A stretch of DNA of 64,000 nt from Myceligenerans pegani (GCF_014892515.1 NZ_JADBGR010000107.1:376206-440205); one strand, 5' to 3'. Shown: positions 7,709 to 18,796, counted from the stretch's first letter. Program-made: numbers and translations. Notes: a model not told the origin generated them from the letters alone.

Positions 7709-8248
7709 TCACTCCTGGTCATCGCCACGTCGTTGGGACCGGAAGACCTGGCTGGTATCCATGAAGAGGTCGGAGAAGAACTGGCTGGTGACGTCCCCGT
7801 GCAGGATGCCTAGGAGCAGGTCGATGGTCGACAGGTCGAACCGTTCCCACCGCACACCGTCGCCATCTTCGACGTAGATCGGGTACACGCCAGAGGTGTT
7901 GTCGGCATCGGCCCGCCAGAACAGCGTTTCACCGTGGCCGGTGGTCGCCCAGGCGATCAGGCAGGAATCCTCGGGCAGATCTGCCGGGCGGTACTCGGGG
8001 TCGTCCTCCCATGCGAGCAAGAGGTCCTCGAACACACCGTCGGATTCCAGGAGGTCGTGGCTCTTGAGCTCGTCGCCCGGCGAATAGACGCTGAGGTCGT
8101 TGAACCAGACTCCAGCTCCGCCCGCGTCGACCAGCTCGCAGTAGTCCGACGGCAGTCGCATGCGGAGGTGTTCTTCGACGGGTGCCCAGTCCACGGACTC
8201 AGCCAGCGGCGTGAGGGAAGCGGCGTCGATCAAGTTCTGTACCGACAT
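7709..8248 (-). CDS. SUKH (SMI1/KNR4) family immunity-type protein
   Basis: 179 residues. N-terminal WAPVEEHLRMRLPSDYCELVDAGGAGVWF is the hallmark of the SUKH fold (LP.DY..L...G.G), followed by SVYSPGDEL and CLIAWATTGHGETLFWR. SUKH proteins neutralise nuclease and deaminase toxins of polymorphic toxin systems. The ATG lies two bases after the stop of the nuclease-toxin relic and uses AAGGA upstream, so toxin and immunity were once one transcriptional unit. The toxin is now broken; the immunity gene looks intact and may protect against toxins of neighbouring strains. Confidence 0.8.
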   Translation of the reverse strand: MSVQNLIDAASLTPLAESVDWAPVEEHLRMRLPSDYCELVDAGGAGVWFNDLSVYSPGDELKSHDLLESDGVFEDLLLAWEDDPEYRPADLPEDSCLIAWATTGHGETLFWRADADNTSGVYPIYVEDGDGVRWERFDLSTIDLLLGILHGDVTSQFFSDLFMDTSQVFRSQRRGDDQE

Positions 8249-8250
8249 GT

Positions 8251-8595
8251 TCAGATCCTTGTCCCGAAGCGGAATCCGTGCTCGTTCTTGGGGAGGTTAC
8301 CCGCCTTGACCTCTGCCGAGTAGAGCGGCAGATCCGCCCTGTTGGACAGCTCGTAGTCGAGCCGGTATCCGTTCGATCCCTCGGCACGGATGCGAATGGA
8401 CGTTCGGATCACCGCATCGCCGTCGTATTTCGGCGTCACCTTGTACGCGACGTCCTCTCCAGCCTTGACGACCTTCGATACTTCTCGCTCGATCATGCGC
8501 TGCCAGGGGTTGTTCGACCGTTCTCACTGCGCGACGAAGTTCGCGGCGTCGTCGTTGGGCCCGCCGAGCAGACCGCCGGTGGAGGCCGAGCGGGA
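8251..8595 (-). pseudogene. C-terminal relic of a DNA/RNA non-specific endonuclease toxin
   Basis: Reading 8595 to 8251 gives GGLLGGPNDDAANFVAQ, then an in-frame TGA (8526-8524), then ERSNNPWQRMIEREVSKVVKAGEDVAYKVTPKY and onward to a normal stop. This is the order of the DNA/RNA non-specific endonuclease toxin domain (GG.xD/NxxNxVxQ, the R.N..W helix, then KAGEDV.Y.VTP.Y). The catalytic His segment is missing: the sequence ends abruptly at the stop of the TetR gene. So the toxin is both 5'-truncated and stopped. The SUKH gene follows after two bases. Confidence 0.65.
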
Positions 8596-9147
8596 TCACC
8601 GTCGGCGCAGACCGTCCAGCACGATGCGCAACGGCCGGTGCGCGCGCCGGCTCCACTCGTCCTCGTCCAGACGCGAGAGATAGCCGATCAGCACGATGAC
8701 GTCCCCGGCATCCACGTCCTCGCGGATCTGCCCTGCGGCCCTTCCCGCGTCGAGCAGCAGCGTGATGGCGTCCCCGATGGGGCCCAGGCTGCGGTTGGTG
8801 ATCCCTCTCCAGACCGACGCTTCCACGGCAGCGAGCACGCCACGCTTCACGCGAGCATACTCGGCGACCTGGTCGAACCACTGGGCGAGCGCGTCCACGG
8901 GCTCAGCGGTCTCCAAGAGCCGCGGTGCGAGGCCTACCAGATCGTCGACCTCCTGCCGGTAGACCTCGACCAGCAGCGTCTCGCGCGTCGGGAAGTGCCG
9001 GTAGAGCGTCCCCTGCCCGACACCGGCCTCCTTGGCGATCGCGTTCAGCCGTAGCTCTGCGACGCCAGAGGCAGCAACCTCCCGACGCGCCACCTCGATG
9101 ATCCGCGCACGGTTCTCAAGTGCGTCCTTGCGAGCGGCCTTGACCAT
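8596..9147 (-). CDS. TetR-family repressor
   Basis: 183 residues from the ATG at 9147, which has GAGGAG nine bases upstream. A longer TTG start at 9180 is possible. The N-terminal helix-turn-helix reads RIIEVARREVAASGVAELRLNAIAKEAGVGQGTLYRHFPTRETLL; the C-terminal half is a ligand-binding helical domain. It is divergent from the SDR gene, and two identical 12-base palindromes lie between them, so it almost certainly represses both genes until a ligand (perhaps an SDR substrate) binds. Confidence 0.9.
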   Translation of the reverse strand: MVKAARKDALENRARIIEVARREVAASGVAELRLNAIAKEAGVGQGTLYRHFPTRETLLVEVYRQEVDDLVGLAPRLLETAEPVDALAQWFDQVAEYARVKRGVLAAVEASVWRGITNRSLGPIGDAITLLLDAGRAAGQIREDVDAGDVIVLIGYLSRLDEDEWSRRAHRPLRIVLDGLRRR

Positions 9148-9182
9148 CGCTTCTGGCTCCTCGTCCCGACTGCTCGACAAAC

Positions 9183-9224
9183 GGACACGTGTCCGCTACT
9201 GTCGAAAGAAGCGGACACGTGTCC
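9183..9224. promoter_or_regulatory. tandem TetR operators
   Basis: The perfect palindrome GGACACGTGTCC occurs at 9183-9194 and again at 9213-9224, exactly 30 bases apart (three helical turns), which suits cooperative binding on one DNA face. The second copy abuts a -10-like ACTATAG (9225-9231) of the SDR gene; the first lies just upstream of the TetR gene. Confidence 0.8.
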
Positions 9225-9268
9225 ACTATAGCACCGGGTGGCGCTGAGAAGAAGGAAGAGGCAGCGAC

Positions 9269-10036
9269 ATGACAGCAAGCACAACGAGGACCGCGACAGG
9301 GGTTCAGGGCAAGGTCGTCGCTATCACCGGTGCGAGCAGCGGCATCGGTGAGGCCACCGCCGTCCTGCTCGCGCAGCGGGGAGCGAGCGTCGTCCTGGGG
9401 GCGCGGCGGACTGACCGGCTGGAGGAACTGGTGCATCGGATCCGTAAGGACGGCGGCCGCGCGACCGCGCTCGCCGTGGACGTGACGCGGCGACCGGACC
9501 TGGGGAGCCTGGTCCAGCGAGCCGTCGAGCAGTTCGGCCGGCTCGATGTACTCGTCGGGAACGCAGGGATCAGCCGGCTCAGCCCGGTCGCGGACCTTGA
9601 CATCGACGGCTGGCAGGCAATGATCGACGTCAACCTCAACGGTGTGCTGAACGGGATCGCCGCCGCGCTGCCCGTGTTCCGCGCCCAGGGTGAGGGGCAC
9701 CTGGTCACGACAGTCTCGACATCGGGCTTGAAGATCGTGCCGACCCAGGCGCTCTACGCCGCTACGAAGAATGCGGTCCGAACCTTGCTGGAGGGCCTGC
9801 GCCAGGAATCCACGGACGGCGTACTGCGCACCACCTCGGTCTCCCCCGGGTACGTGCGCACCGAGATCGTCGACTCGATGGACATGTCCCCACAGGTACG
9901 CGACGAAGTCAAACGCAACATGGCCGACCTCGGCATCGACCCGGCCGCCGTGGCACGGACCGTTGCGTTCGCCATCGAGCAGCCGCACGACGTCGAGATC
10001 GGCGAGATAGTCGTGCGGCCTAGCCGGCAGAACTGA
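9269..10036 (+). CDS. short-chain dehydrogenase/reductase (SDR, classical type)
   Basis: 255 residues. Cofactor loop TGASSGIG near residues 20-27, NAG (VLVGNAGIS), catalytic Ser in STSG, and YAATK as the active-site Tyr/Lys pair. The ARRTD after strand 2 (Arg-Arg) suggests NADP preference. It reduces or oxidises an unknown alcohol or carbonyl in the cytosol. GAAGGAAGAGG precedes the ATG. It is divergent from and probably controlled by the TetR gene through the tandem palindromes. Confidence 0.9.
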   Translation: MTASTTRTATGVQGKVVAITGASSGIGEATAVLLAQRGASVVLGARRTDRLEELVHRIRKDGGRATALAVDVTRRPDLGSLVQRAVEQFGRLDVLVGNAGISRLSPVADLDIDGWQAMIDVNLNGVLNGIAAALPVFRAQGEGHLVTTVSTSGLKIVPTQALYAATKNAVRTLLEGLRQESTDGVLRTTSVSPGYVRTEIVDSMDMSPQVRDEVKRNMADLGIDPAAVARTVAFAIEQPHDVEIGEIVVRPSRQN

Positions 10037-10844
10037 AGCACCGCTGTCGCCGGGCCCTCGCCGTCGAGCCCCGGGCCTGCGAAGGGAGGATCTGGCGGAG
10101 CTGGCCGGGATCTCGGTGGACCACTTGGTCCGGCTCGAACAGGGCCGCGCTGAGCATCCGTCCGCCTCGACGGTCGCGGCCCTGGCACGCGCCCTCCAGC
10201 TCGACCAGGCCGAACGAGACCTGCTCTTCCGCGCGGCAGGGCTGCTCCCTCCTGCGGCCAGCCTGATCAACGACCATGTGCCGCCCAGCGTGCACCGCCT
10301 CGTGTCCAGGCTCCATGAGCTTCCCCTGGCCGTGTTCACCGCCCACTGGCAACTGGTCATGTGGAACCGGATCTGGATCGCCCTCCACGGCGCCCCCACG
10401 GGAACCTCGGACACCCAACGGAACCTGGCCCGCGCCGTGTTCCTCGATGGCTTCGATGATGCGCCGTTCCGCGCCGTCCGCCCGGTCGCTGGTCGAACGC
10501 AGCTCGACACTGCGCAGGTCGCCGATCTACGCCTGGCAGCGACCACCTATCCGTACGACCCGGAGCTCGCCCGGCTGGTGAGCGACCTGCGCGCGGGAAG
10601 CGAACACTTCGAGCGGCTCTGGTCGACCGGCGCAGCCGCTCAGCACACGAGCGACACGAAGGCGATCGATCGCCCCACGGTTGGTGAGCTCGTCGTCGAC
10701 TGCGCCGTCAGGGTCATTCCGGGAGCCGATCTGCGCGTGGTCACCTACTCCGCGGCGAGCAGTTCCCCCGACGCCGGCAAGCTCGAGCTTCTGCGGGCGA
10801 CGGACACGGTCCCGACGACCAACGCCGCGGCCACGAACGCCTGA
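10011..10844 (+). pseudogene. XRE/MmyB-type regulator lacking its start
   Basis: The frame opens after a TAG at 10008-10010 and reads PRRRAPGLRREDLAELAGISVDHLVRLEQGRAEHPSASTVAALARAL, the helix-turn-helix of MmyB-like XRE regulators. The C-terminal MmyB ligand domain (AVFTAHWQLVMWNRIWIAL...) follows. There is no ATG, GTG or TTG before GTG 10116, which lies inside the HTH. The family's usual first 20-30 residues (FLRARRE..) are also missing, because the SDR 3' end occupies that place. So it is probably a 5'-deleted gene; use of GTG 10116 would give a protein without a DNA-binding head. Confidence 0.6.
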
Positions 10845-10913
10845 GTGGTACCCGCAGTCCTCGGGACGACGAGAGTTCTGGTCGGCGCTCCCAGCACGGC
10901 CAAGACTGGACCC

Positions 10914-11420
10914 ATGAACGACACAGTCGCTCCACTCATCACCCGTTCCGACACGACGGTCCCGGTGACCGTATTCGCCCGTACGACGGCCACGCCCCGC
11001 AAGGCGTTCGACGTCATCGCCCCCATCGATCTCACCACGGTCTTCCACCCGGTGTTCCCCTTCCCGGGTGTCACCGAGGTCTGGAACCAGACACAGTCGT
11101 GGGACCACGCCGGCCCGTCGCGGAACCCCACCTTCGGTGACGGCTCCCAGGCCACGGAGCGCCTCACCGAGTACGTTGCCGGACATGGCTTCGCCTACGA
11201 GCTGACCGAGTTCACCAATGTCCTCGGCAGTCTCGCCGCGGGAGTCCGCGGCGAGTGGTCGTTCTTTCCCGACGGCGACGGCACCTCGATCCGCTGGACC
11301 TATGAGTTCAAGCCGCTACGCGGACGTCGGCTCATTCTCGCCGGCCCGTTCCGACCCCTGTGGCGCCGCTACATGCAACGAGCGCTCGACCGGATGGTCG
11401 ACGTCGTCGAAGCCGCCTGA
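10914..11420 (+). CDS. SRPBCC-family (polyketide cyclase/dehydrase-like) protein
   Basis: 168 residues from the ATG at 10914. Pattern TVFARTTATPRKAFDVIAPIDLTTVFHP ... GSLAAGVRGEWSFFPDGDGTSIRWTYEFKPL ... RRYMQRALDRMVDVVEAA: a START/Bet v1-like helix-grip fold with the long C-terminal helix. These proteins bind small hydrophobic ligands in the cytosol. The ligand is unknown. The adjacent SDR and regulator genes suggest a small catabolic or detoxification set. No convincing ribosome binding site. Confidence 0.7.
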   Translation: MNDTVAPLITRSDTTVPVTVFARTTATPRKAFDVIAPIDLTTVFHPVFPFPGVTEVWNQTQSWDHAGPSRNPTFGDGSQATERLTEYVAGHGFAYELTEFTNVLGSLAAGVRGEWSFFPDGDGTSIRWTYEFKPLRGRRLILAGPFRPLWRRYMQRALDRMVDVVEAA

Positions 11421-11565
11421 CCGCTGCGCGAACGTGACCTGGTGCTGGTGGACCCGTCGGGCAGCGACGTCGGCGCGGCCACGATCCGCGCAATCGAGCC
11501 CGGCTGAGCCGGACGAGGCGGCCCGCAGCCGTAGTGCGGACGAACGCCCCGGAACCGGCCCTACG
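11421..11565 (+). other. short intergenic region with a possible gene-end relic
   Basis: A short open stretch after the SRPBCC stop, ending at a TGA at 11504-11506, reads DLVLVDPSGSDVGAATIRAIEPG. It looks like a protein C-terminus without a start and is probably a deletion scar at the border between accessory and core DNA. No strong terminator is visible. Confidence 0.3.
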
Positions 11566-11949
11566 TCACACGTTGAAGCCCAGCATCCGCAGCTGTTCCT
11601 TGCCCTCGTCCGTGATCTTCTCCGGGCCCCACGGCGGCATCCACACCCAGTTGATGCGGTGGCCGGTCACGATGCCCTCCAGGGCCTGCGCGGACTGGTC
11701 CTCGATGACGTCGGTGAGCGGGCAGGCCGCGGACGTGAGCGTCATGTCGATGGTCGCGAAGCTGTTCTGGTCGATCTGCACGCCGTAGACGAGGCCCAGG
11801 TCGACGACGTTGATCCCCAGCTCGGGGTCGATCACGTCGCGCAGCGCCTCCTCGACGTCGGCGACGTTCGCGGGCGAACCCGCCACGGCAGCGGGCGCCG
11901 GCGCCTCAGGGGCCTGCTGTTCGACGTCGGTCGTGGTTCCCTCGGTCAT
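11566..11949 (-). CDS. sufT: SufT-type metal-sulfur cluster assembly factor (DUF59/MIP18)
   Basis: 127 residues from the ATG at 11949, with AGGTGA five bases upstream; an in-frame GTG at 11958 is an alternative. After a Pro/Ala-rich N-terminus comes the DUF59 domain: VEEALRDVIDPELGINVVDLGLVYGV and MTLTSAACPLTD, with the conserved Cys in ACPLTD. It is the last gene of the suf cluster, where SufT helps mature Fe-S proteins. Confidence 0.85.
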   Translation of the reverse strand: MTEGTTTDVEQQAPEAPAPAAVAGSPANVADVEEALRDVIDPELGINVVDLGLVYGVQIDQNSFATIDMTLTSAACPLTDVIEDQSAQALEGIVTGHRINWVWMPPWGPEKITDEGKEQLRMLGFNV

Positions 11950-11974
11950 GTCTGTCACCTCAGTGGTTGGTGGC

Positions 11975-12472
11975 TCAGTGGTTGGTGGCCGTGGCCGACG
12001 CGCCGCTGCGCACCAGCGAGTCCTTGAGCGCCGCCCAGCCGAGCAGCGCGCACTTGATCCGGGCGGGGTACTTCGACACCCCGGTGAAGGCGGTGGCGTC
12101 GCCGAGGTCGTCCTCGGCGGCGTCGTCGTCGAGCCCCTTGCCGCGCGAGCTCATGAGGTCGTGGAAGAGCGCGTCCAGGCGCGCGACCTCGTCCAAGGGC
12201 TGGTTGCTGACCAGGTCGGTCATCACGGACACGGAGGCCTGCGAGATCGAGCAGCCCTGTCCCTCCCAGGACACGCCGGCCACCCGCGCGGGCGCGCCGT
12301 CGGCCGCGGGCACGACGTCGACCCGCAGGGTCACCTCGTCGCCGCACGTCGGGTTCACCTGGTGCGACTCCCCGTGCAGGTGACCGCCGTCGACCGCGAC
12401 GAGCCCCCGCCCCACGGGATGCTTCGCGTGATCGAGGATCACCTGCTGGTACATCTGCTCGAGCGAGCTCAC
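11975..12472 (-). CDS. sufU: SufU Fe-S assembly sulfurtransferase/scaffold
   Basis: 165 residues from the GTG at 12472 (GAAGGGG upstream). The three conserved cysteines appear as NPTCGDEV, GQGCSIS and IKCALLGW, with Asp in CGDEV, the zinc-site set of SufU. SufU accepts persulfide from SufS through a zinc-bound Cys and passes it to SufBCD. It replaces SufE, which is absent here. The gene lies just downstream of sufS. Confidence 0.92.
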   Translation of the reverse strand: MSSLEQMYQQVILDHAKHPVGRGLVAVDGGHLHGESHQVNPTCGDEVTLRVDVVPAADGAPARVAGVSWEGQGCSISQASVSVMTDLVSNQPLDEVARLDALFHDLMSSRGKGLDDDAAEDDLGDATAFTGVSKYPARIKCALLGWAALKDSLVRSGASATATNH

Positions 12473-12514
12473 GCCTGCCCCTTCCGAAGTTCTCTCGTCC
12501 AACCTAGGCCGGTG

Positions 12515-14690
<2,176 letters not shown>

Positions 14691-14789
14691 GCGTTCTCTC
14701 CAGGTTCTTGCGGAAGCTTCGTGTGATGGACGACGGCGGTCGTGGTGGCGCCGTTCTCGGCGTGCGGCCGGGCCGTGCCGCCGGGTGGT

Positions 14790-15137
14790 TCAGGAACTGC
14801 CGGCGGGTGGTCCGTCGATGTCGACGAGCACCTTGTCCCCCTCGACGTTCACGGGGTAGACGGGCACGGGGCGGATCGCGGGGAGCTGGACGGGCTGGCC
14901 GGTGCGCACGTCGAACTGCGAACCGTGCAGCCAGCACTCGACCAGGCAGCCCTCGACCTCGCCGTCGGACAGGGACACCTGCCCGTGGGAGCAGATGTCG
15001 CTGATGGCGTGGTAGTCGCCGTCGGCGTCGCGGACGACGGCGACCGGGACGGGCGCCCCGTCGACGCCGTCCAGCTCGACGAGCATGGCCTCCTCGGGGG
15101 CCAGGTCGTCGGTGAGGCACGCGGTCTGGAAGGTCAC
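14790..15137 (-). CDS. Rieske-type [2Fe-2S] ferredoxin of the suf operon
   Basis: 115 residues from the GTG at 15137, seven bases after the sufD stop. Rieske ligands C49-S-H51 and C68-W-L-H71 are intact. It resembles the ferredoxin subunit of non-haem iron oxygenases but has no oxygenase partner. The same kind of gene is found between sufD and sufC in many actinobacteria, so an electron-transfer or maturation role in Fe-S assembly is the likely job. Confidence 0.88.
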   Translation of the reverse strand: MTFQTACLTDDLAPEEAMLVELDGVDGAPVPVAVVRDADGDYHAISDICSHGQVSLSDGEVEGCLVECWLHGSQFDVRTGQPVQLPAIRPVPVYPVNVEGDKVLVDIDGPPAGSS

Positions 15138-15144
15138 CGGCCGG

Positions 15145-16410
15145 TCACTCCGCTTCGTCGGCGCCGCCGGCCGGCGTGGCCACGCCGGTGATGACGCTCA
15201 TGGACTTCTCCAGCTCGGCCTCGATGGACGCGATGAGGCGCTCCTCGACGGACTCGACGCCGATCTCCTGGATGAGCTCGGCGAAGAAGCCGCGCACCAC
15301 CAGGCGGCGGGCGTCCGTCTCCGGGATGCCGCGGGCCATGAGGTAGAAGAGCTGCTCGTCGTCGAACCGGCCGGTCGCGGACGCGTGGCCCGCGCCGTCG
15401 ATCTCGCCGGTCTCGATCTCGAGGTTCGGCACGGAGTCCGCCCGCGCGCCGTCGGTGAGGACGAGGTTGCGGTTGAGCTCGTACGTGTCGGTGCCCTCGG
15501 CGTCGGCCTGGATGAGGACGTCGCCGACCCAGACGGTGTGCGCGCCGGAGCCCTGCAGGGCGCCCTTGTAGGTGACGCGCGACTTGCAGCGCGGGACCGC
15601 GTGGTCCACGAAGAGGCGGTGCTCCTGGTGCTGGTCGGCGTCGGCGAAGTACAGCCCGACCATCTCGACCTCGCCGCCCTCGGCGGTGAACTCGGCGTCC
15701 GGGGTGATGCGCACGACGTCGCCGCCGAACGTGACCACGACGTGCTTGAGCTTGGCGTCGCGGCCGAGCCGGGCCCGGTGGCTGGAGGTGTGCACGGCGC
15801 CGTCGGCCCAGTCCTGCACGGAGACGACGGTGAGCTGCGCGCCGTCGGCCACGTCGATCTCGACGGTCTGGTTGAGCGTGGCGACGCCGGCGTGGTCGAT
15901 GACGACGACGGCCTCGGCGTGGCGCTCGGCCCTGACCAGCACGTGGGCGGCGGACGGCGTGGCGGCGCCGGCCTGCTCGCCGTCGAACCGCACGGAGGTG
16001 ACGTCGGAAGCGACGGCCTCGGCGGGCACGGTCACGACCGTGGCCTGCTGGAACGCGTTCCAGGCGGTGACGCCGGTGCGGTCGCCGGGCTTGCCCGCCC
16101 GGCCGAGGCGGGCGTCGTCGCGCCCGACGGTCTCGACCTTCACCTCGGGGGCGGCGTCGACGGTCACCCGCACGCCGGAACCGTCCGCGCCCGCGGTCCC
16201 CAGACCGCCGTCGAACAGCGGCTGGATCCGCGCGACCGGGGAGAAGCGCCACTCCTCCTCGCGCCCGGTGGGCACGGGGATGTCATCCAGGGAGAACGAG
16301 GTGAGGCGCTCGGCGCGCGAGCCCTGGGGCTTGGCGCCGACGCCGTGGGTATGGGCGCCGTCGGCCACGGCGCGCGAGTGGTCCGTGGTCAGATCAGTGG
16401 TAGTGGTCAT
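15145..16410 (-). CDS. sufD: SufD, scaffold subunit
   Basis: 421 residues, beta-helix SufBD family. Typical C-terminal sequence GHASATGRFDDEQLFYLMARGIPETDARRLVVRGFFAELI. The N-terminus begins with a His/Gly-containing low-complexity stretch. SufD pairs with SufB and SufC in the cytosolic SufBC2D complex and is needed for iron entry. The start lies one base after the sufB stop (TGACATG), so translation is coupled. Confidence 0.95.
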   Translation of the reverse strand: MTTTTDLTTDHSRAVADGAHTHGVGAKPQGSRAERLTSFSLDDIPVPTGREEEWRFSPVARIQPLFDGGLGTAGADGSGVRVTVDAAPEVKVETVGRDDARLGRAGKPGDRTGVTAWNAFQQATVVTVPAEAVASDVTSVRFDGEQAGAATPSAAHVLVRAERHAEAVVVIDHAGVATLNQTVEIDVADGAQLTVVSVQDWADGAVHTSSHRARLGRDAKLKHVVVTFGGDVVRITPDAEFTAEGGEVEMVGLYFADADQHQEHRLFVDHAVPRCKSRVTYKGALQGSGAHTVWVGDVLIQADAEGTDTYELNRNLVLTDGARADSVPNLEIETGEIDGAGHASATGRFDDEQLFYLMARGIPETDARRLVVRGFFAELIQEIGVESVEERLIASIEAELEKSMSVITGVATPAGGADEAE

Positions 16411-16411
16411 G

Positions 16412-17842
16412 TCAGCCGACGGAACCTTCCATCTGGAGCTCGATGAGGCGGTTGAGCTCGAGCGCGTACTCCATGGGCAGCTCGCGCGCGATGGGCTCGA
16501 CGAACCCGCGCACGATCATCGCCATGGCCTCGGTCTCGTCCAGGCCTCGGGACATCAGGTAGAACAGCTGGTCCTCGCTCACGCGGGACACGGTGGCCTC
16601 GTGGCCCATGGACACGTCGTCCTCGCGCACGTCCACGTACGGGTACGTGTCGCTGCGGGAGATCTGGTCCACGAGCAGGGCGTCGCAGAGCACGTTGGAC
16701 GCGCTGGCGCTCGCGCCCTCCAGCACCTGCACGAGGCCGCGGTAGGACGTACGGCCGCCGCCGCGCGCCACCGACTTGGACACGATGGAGCTCGAGGTGT
16801 GCGGCGCGGCGTGCACCATCTTCGCGCCGGCGTCCTGGTGCTGCCCCTCACCGGCGAAGGCGATGGACAGCGTCTCGCCGCGGGCGTGCTCGCCCAGCAG
16901 GTAGATCGCCGGGTACTTCATGGTGACCTTGGAGCCGATGTTGCCGTCGACCCACTCCATGGTGGCGCCCTCGGCGGCCGTGGCGCGCTTGGTGACCAGG
17001 TTGTACACGTTGTTCGACCAGTTCTGGATCGTCGTGTAGCGCACGCGCGCGTTCTTCTTCACGACGATCTCGACGACGGCCGAGTGCAGCGAGTCGGACT
17101 GGTAGATCGGCGCGGTGCAGCCCTCGACGTAGTGCACGTAGGAGCCCTCGTCCGCGATGATCAGCGTCCGCTCGAACTGGCCCATGTTCTCCGTGTTGAT
17201 GCGGAAGTAGGCCTGCAGCGGGATCTCGACGTGCACGCCCGGCGGCACGTAGACGAACGAGCCGCCCGACCACACGGCCGAGTTCAGCGCGGAGAACTTG
17301 TTGTCACCGGCGGGGATGACGGTGCCGAAGTACTCCTGGAACAGCTCCGGGTACTCCCGCAGGCCCGTGTCGGTGTCGACGAAGATGACGCCCTGCTTCT
17401 CCAGGTCCTCGCGGATCTGGTGGTACACGACCTCGGACTCGTACTGCGCGGCGACGCCCGCCACCAGGCGCTGCTTCTCCGCCTCCGGGATGCCGAGCTT
17501 GTCGTACGTCTGCTTGATGTCGTCGGGCAGGTCCTCCCACGAGGTGGCCTGCTTCTCCGTGGACCGCACGAAGTACTTGATCGAGTCGAAGTCGATGCCC
17601 GACAGGTCTGAGCCCCAGGACGGCATCGGCTTCTTGTCGAACAGGCGCAGGGCCTTCAGGCGCTGCTTGGTCATCCACTCCGGCTCGTTCTTCAGCGCCG
17701 AGATGTTGCGGACGACGTCCTCGTTCAGGCCGCGCTGAGCGGCCTGGCCGGCCTCGTCGCTGTCGCGCCAGCCGTACTCGTAGCCACCGATCGAGGCAAT
17801 GATCTCCTCGTCGGTGCGCTGCTCCTGCGTCGGTGCACTCAT
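16412..17842 (-). CDS. sufB: SufB, cluster-building scaffold subunit
   Basis: 476 residues, the usual SufB length. [37 protein letters not shown] at the N-terminus, [24 protein letters not shown] in the middle, [40 protein letters not shown] at the end. No intein, unlike the SufB of mycobacteria. Its ATG overlaps the sufR stop by four bases. Confidence 0.97.
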   Translation of the reverse strand: MSAPTQEQRTDEEIIASIGGYEYGWRDSDEAGQAAQRGLNEDVVRNISALKNEPEWMTKQRLKALRLFDKKPMPSWGSDLSGIDFDSIKYFVRSTEKQATSWEDLPDDIKQTYDKLGIPEAEKQRLVAGVAAQYESEVVYHQIREDLEKQGVIFVDTDTGLREYPELFQEYFGTVIPAGDNKFSALNSAVWSGGSFVYVPPGVHVEIPLQAYFRINTENMGQFERTLIIADEGSYVHYVEGCTAPIYQSDSLHSAVVEIVVKKNARVRYTTIQNWSNNVYNLVTKRATAAEGATMEWVDGNIGSKVTMKYPAIYLLGEHARGETLSIAFAGEGQHQDAGAKMVHAAPHTSSSIVSKSVARGGGRTSYRGLVQVLEGASASASNVLCDALLVDQISRSDTYPYVDVREDDVSMGHEATVSRVSEDQLFYLMSRGLDETEAMAMIVRGFVEPIARELPMEYALELNRLIELQMEGSVG

Positions 17843-18726
17843 CGTGATCCTTCGGTGGTGGGGATTGCGGGCAGGGGGATGTTCGTGGTGCAGGCGTGGG
17901 CTCCGCCCGCGATGGTCGCCAGGCGTTGCACGTGCGTCCCGAGCAGCTCGGTGAACGCCCGCGCCTCCGCCTCGCAGAGTTCGGTGTGCTCCTCCGCCAG
18001 GTGCTGCACGGGGCAGTGCCCCTGGCAGAGCTGGACGGCGGGGACGACGCCGACGGGCGCCGCCGCTCCGCCGGGTGTGGGCGCGGCGGGGCCGGCCGTG
18101 CCGGCGGTGTCCCCGGACAGTGTCCCCGCCGCGGGCACGGGCCGCACGGAGGCGGCGTATCCGTCCTCGCTCAGCAGCGCGGCGAGCCGGGCGGCGCGGG
18201 CGGCGACGGCGGACGCCTCGATGGCGGGCGCGGCTGGGCCGGGCGCGGCGGTGTCGGTCGGCGTCGTGCCGGAGGCCGTCGTGCCGGGCATGGCGTCATC
18301 AGGCGCAACGGGGTCGGACGCGTCCAGCCGGGGTGCGTACCGGCGCACGACGGCGTCGTACCGCTCGCGGGCGAACGCCCGCACCGCCTCGTCGCCGCCG
18401 CGGGCGCGCAGGTGACGCAGCAGGTCGGCCGCGATCTCCTGGTAGCCGCCGGCCAGCTCGGACTGCCCGCCGTGCGTGACGACGTAGTGTCGTGCCGGGC
18501 GGCCGCGGCGCGCCGGTCCGGGCTGCCCCTCGTGGATCTCGATCCGGCCCTCCTCCTCCAGGAGGGTCAGGTGGCGGCGCACCGCCGGGGCCGTGAGTCC
18601 GAGCGTGGAGGCCAGGTGGGCCGCCGTGACCGGGCCGTCGGAGGCGACGAGCTGCAGCACGCGGCGGCGCGTGGTGCCGTCCGTCTCGTGCGGGTGCGCG
18701 GTGGGCGCGGATACCTGCGTGCTCAT
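17839..18726 (-). CDS. sufR: SufR, Fe-S-sensing repressor of the suf operon
   Basis: 295 residues. N-terminal winged helix ([44 protein letters not shown]). The C-terminal cysteine set ([12 protein letters not shown] ... ELCEA ... HACTTN) is the probable Fe-S cluster site. Residues of about 135-230 include a Thr/Ala/Pro/Gly-rich insert not needed by the fold; SufR proteins are usually 220-250 residues. First gene of the operon, with GGGAGGTGAG before the ATG. Holo-SufR should repress the operon from the dyad upstream. Confidence 0.92.
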   Translation of the reverse strand: MSTQVSAPTAHPHETDGTTRRRVLQLVASDGPVTAAHLASTLGLTAPAVRRHLTLLEEEGRIEIHEGQPGPARRGRPARHYVVTHGGQSELAGGYQEIAADLLRHLRARGGDEAVRAFARERYDAVVRRYAPRLDASDPVAPDDAMPGTTASGTTPTDTAAPGPAAPAIEASAVAARAARLAALLSEDGYAASVRPVPAAGTLSGDTAGTAGPAAPTPGGAAAPVGVVPAVQLCQGHCPVQHLAEEHTELCEAEARAFTELLGTHVQRLATIAGGAHACTTNIPLPAIPTTEGSR

Positions 18727-18796
18727 CTCACCTCCCAGATGGTTCGACGTGGTGGTTCGGTGTAGCGGTCAGACCGGCCGTCATGCCGGGCAACGC

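Noticed and set aside
11975..12502. TTG at 12502 as the sufU start
   Set aside because: GTG at 12472 has a better ribosome site and fits the usual SufU N-terminus (SSLEQMYQQVILDH).
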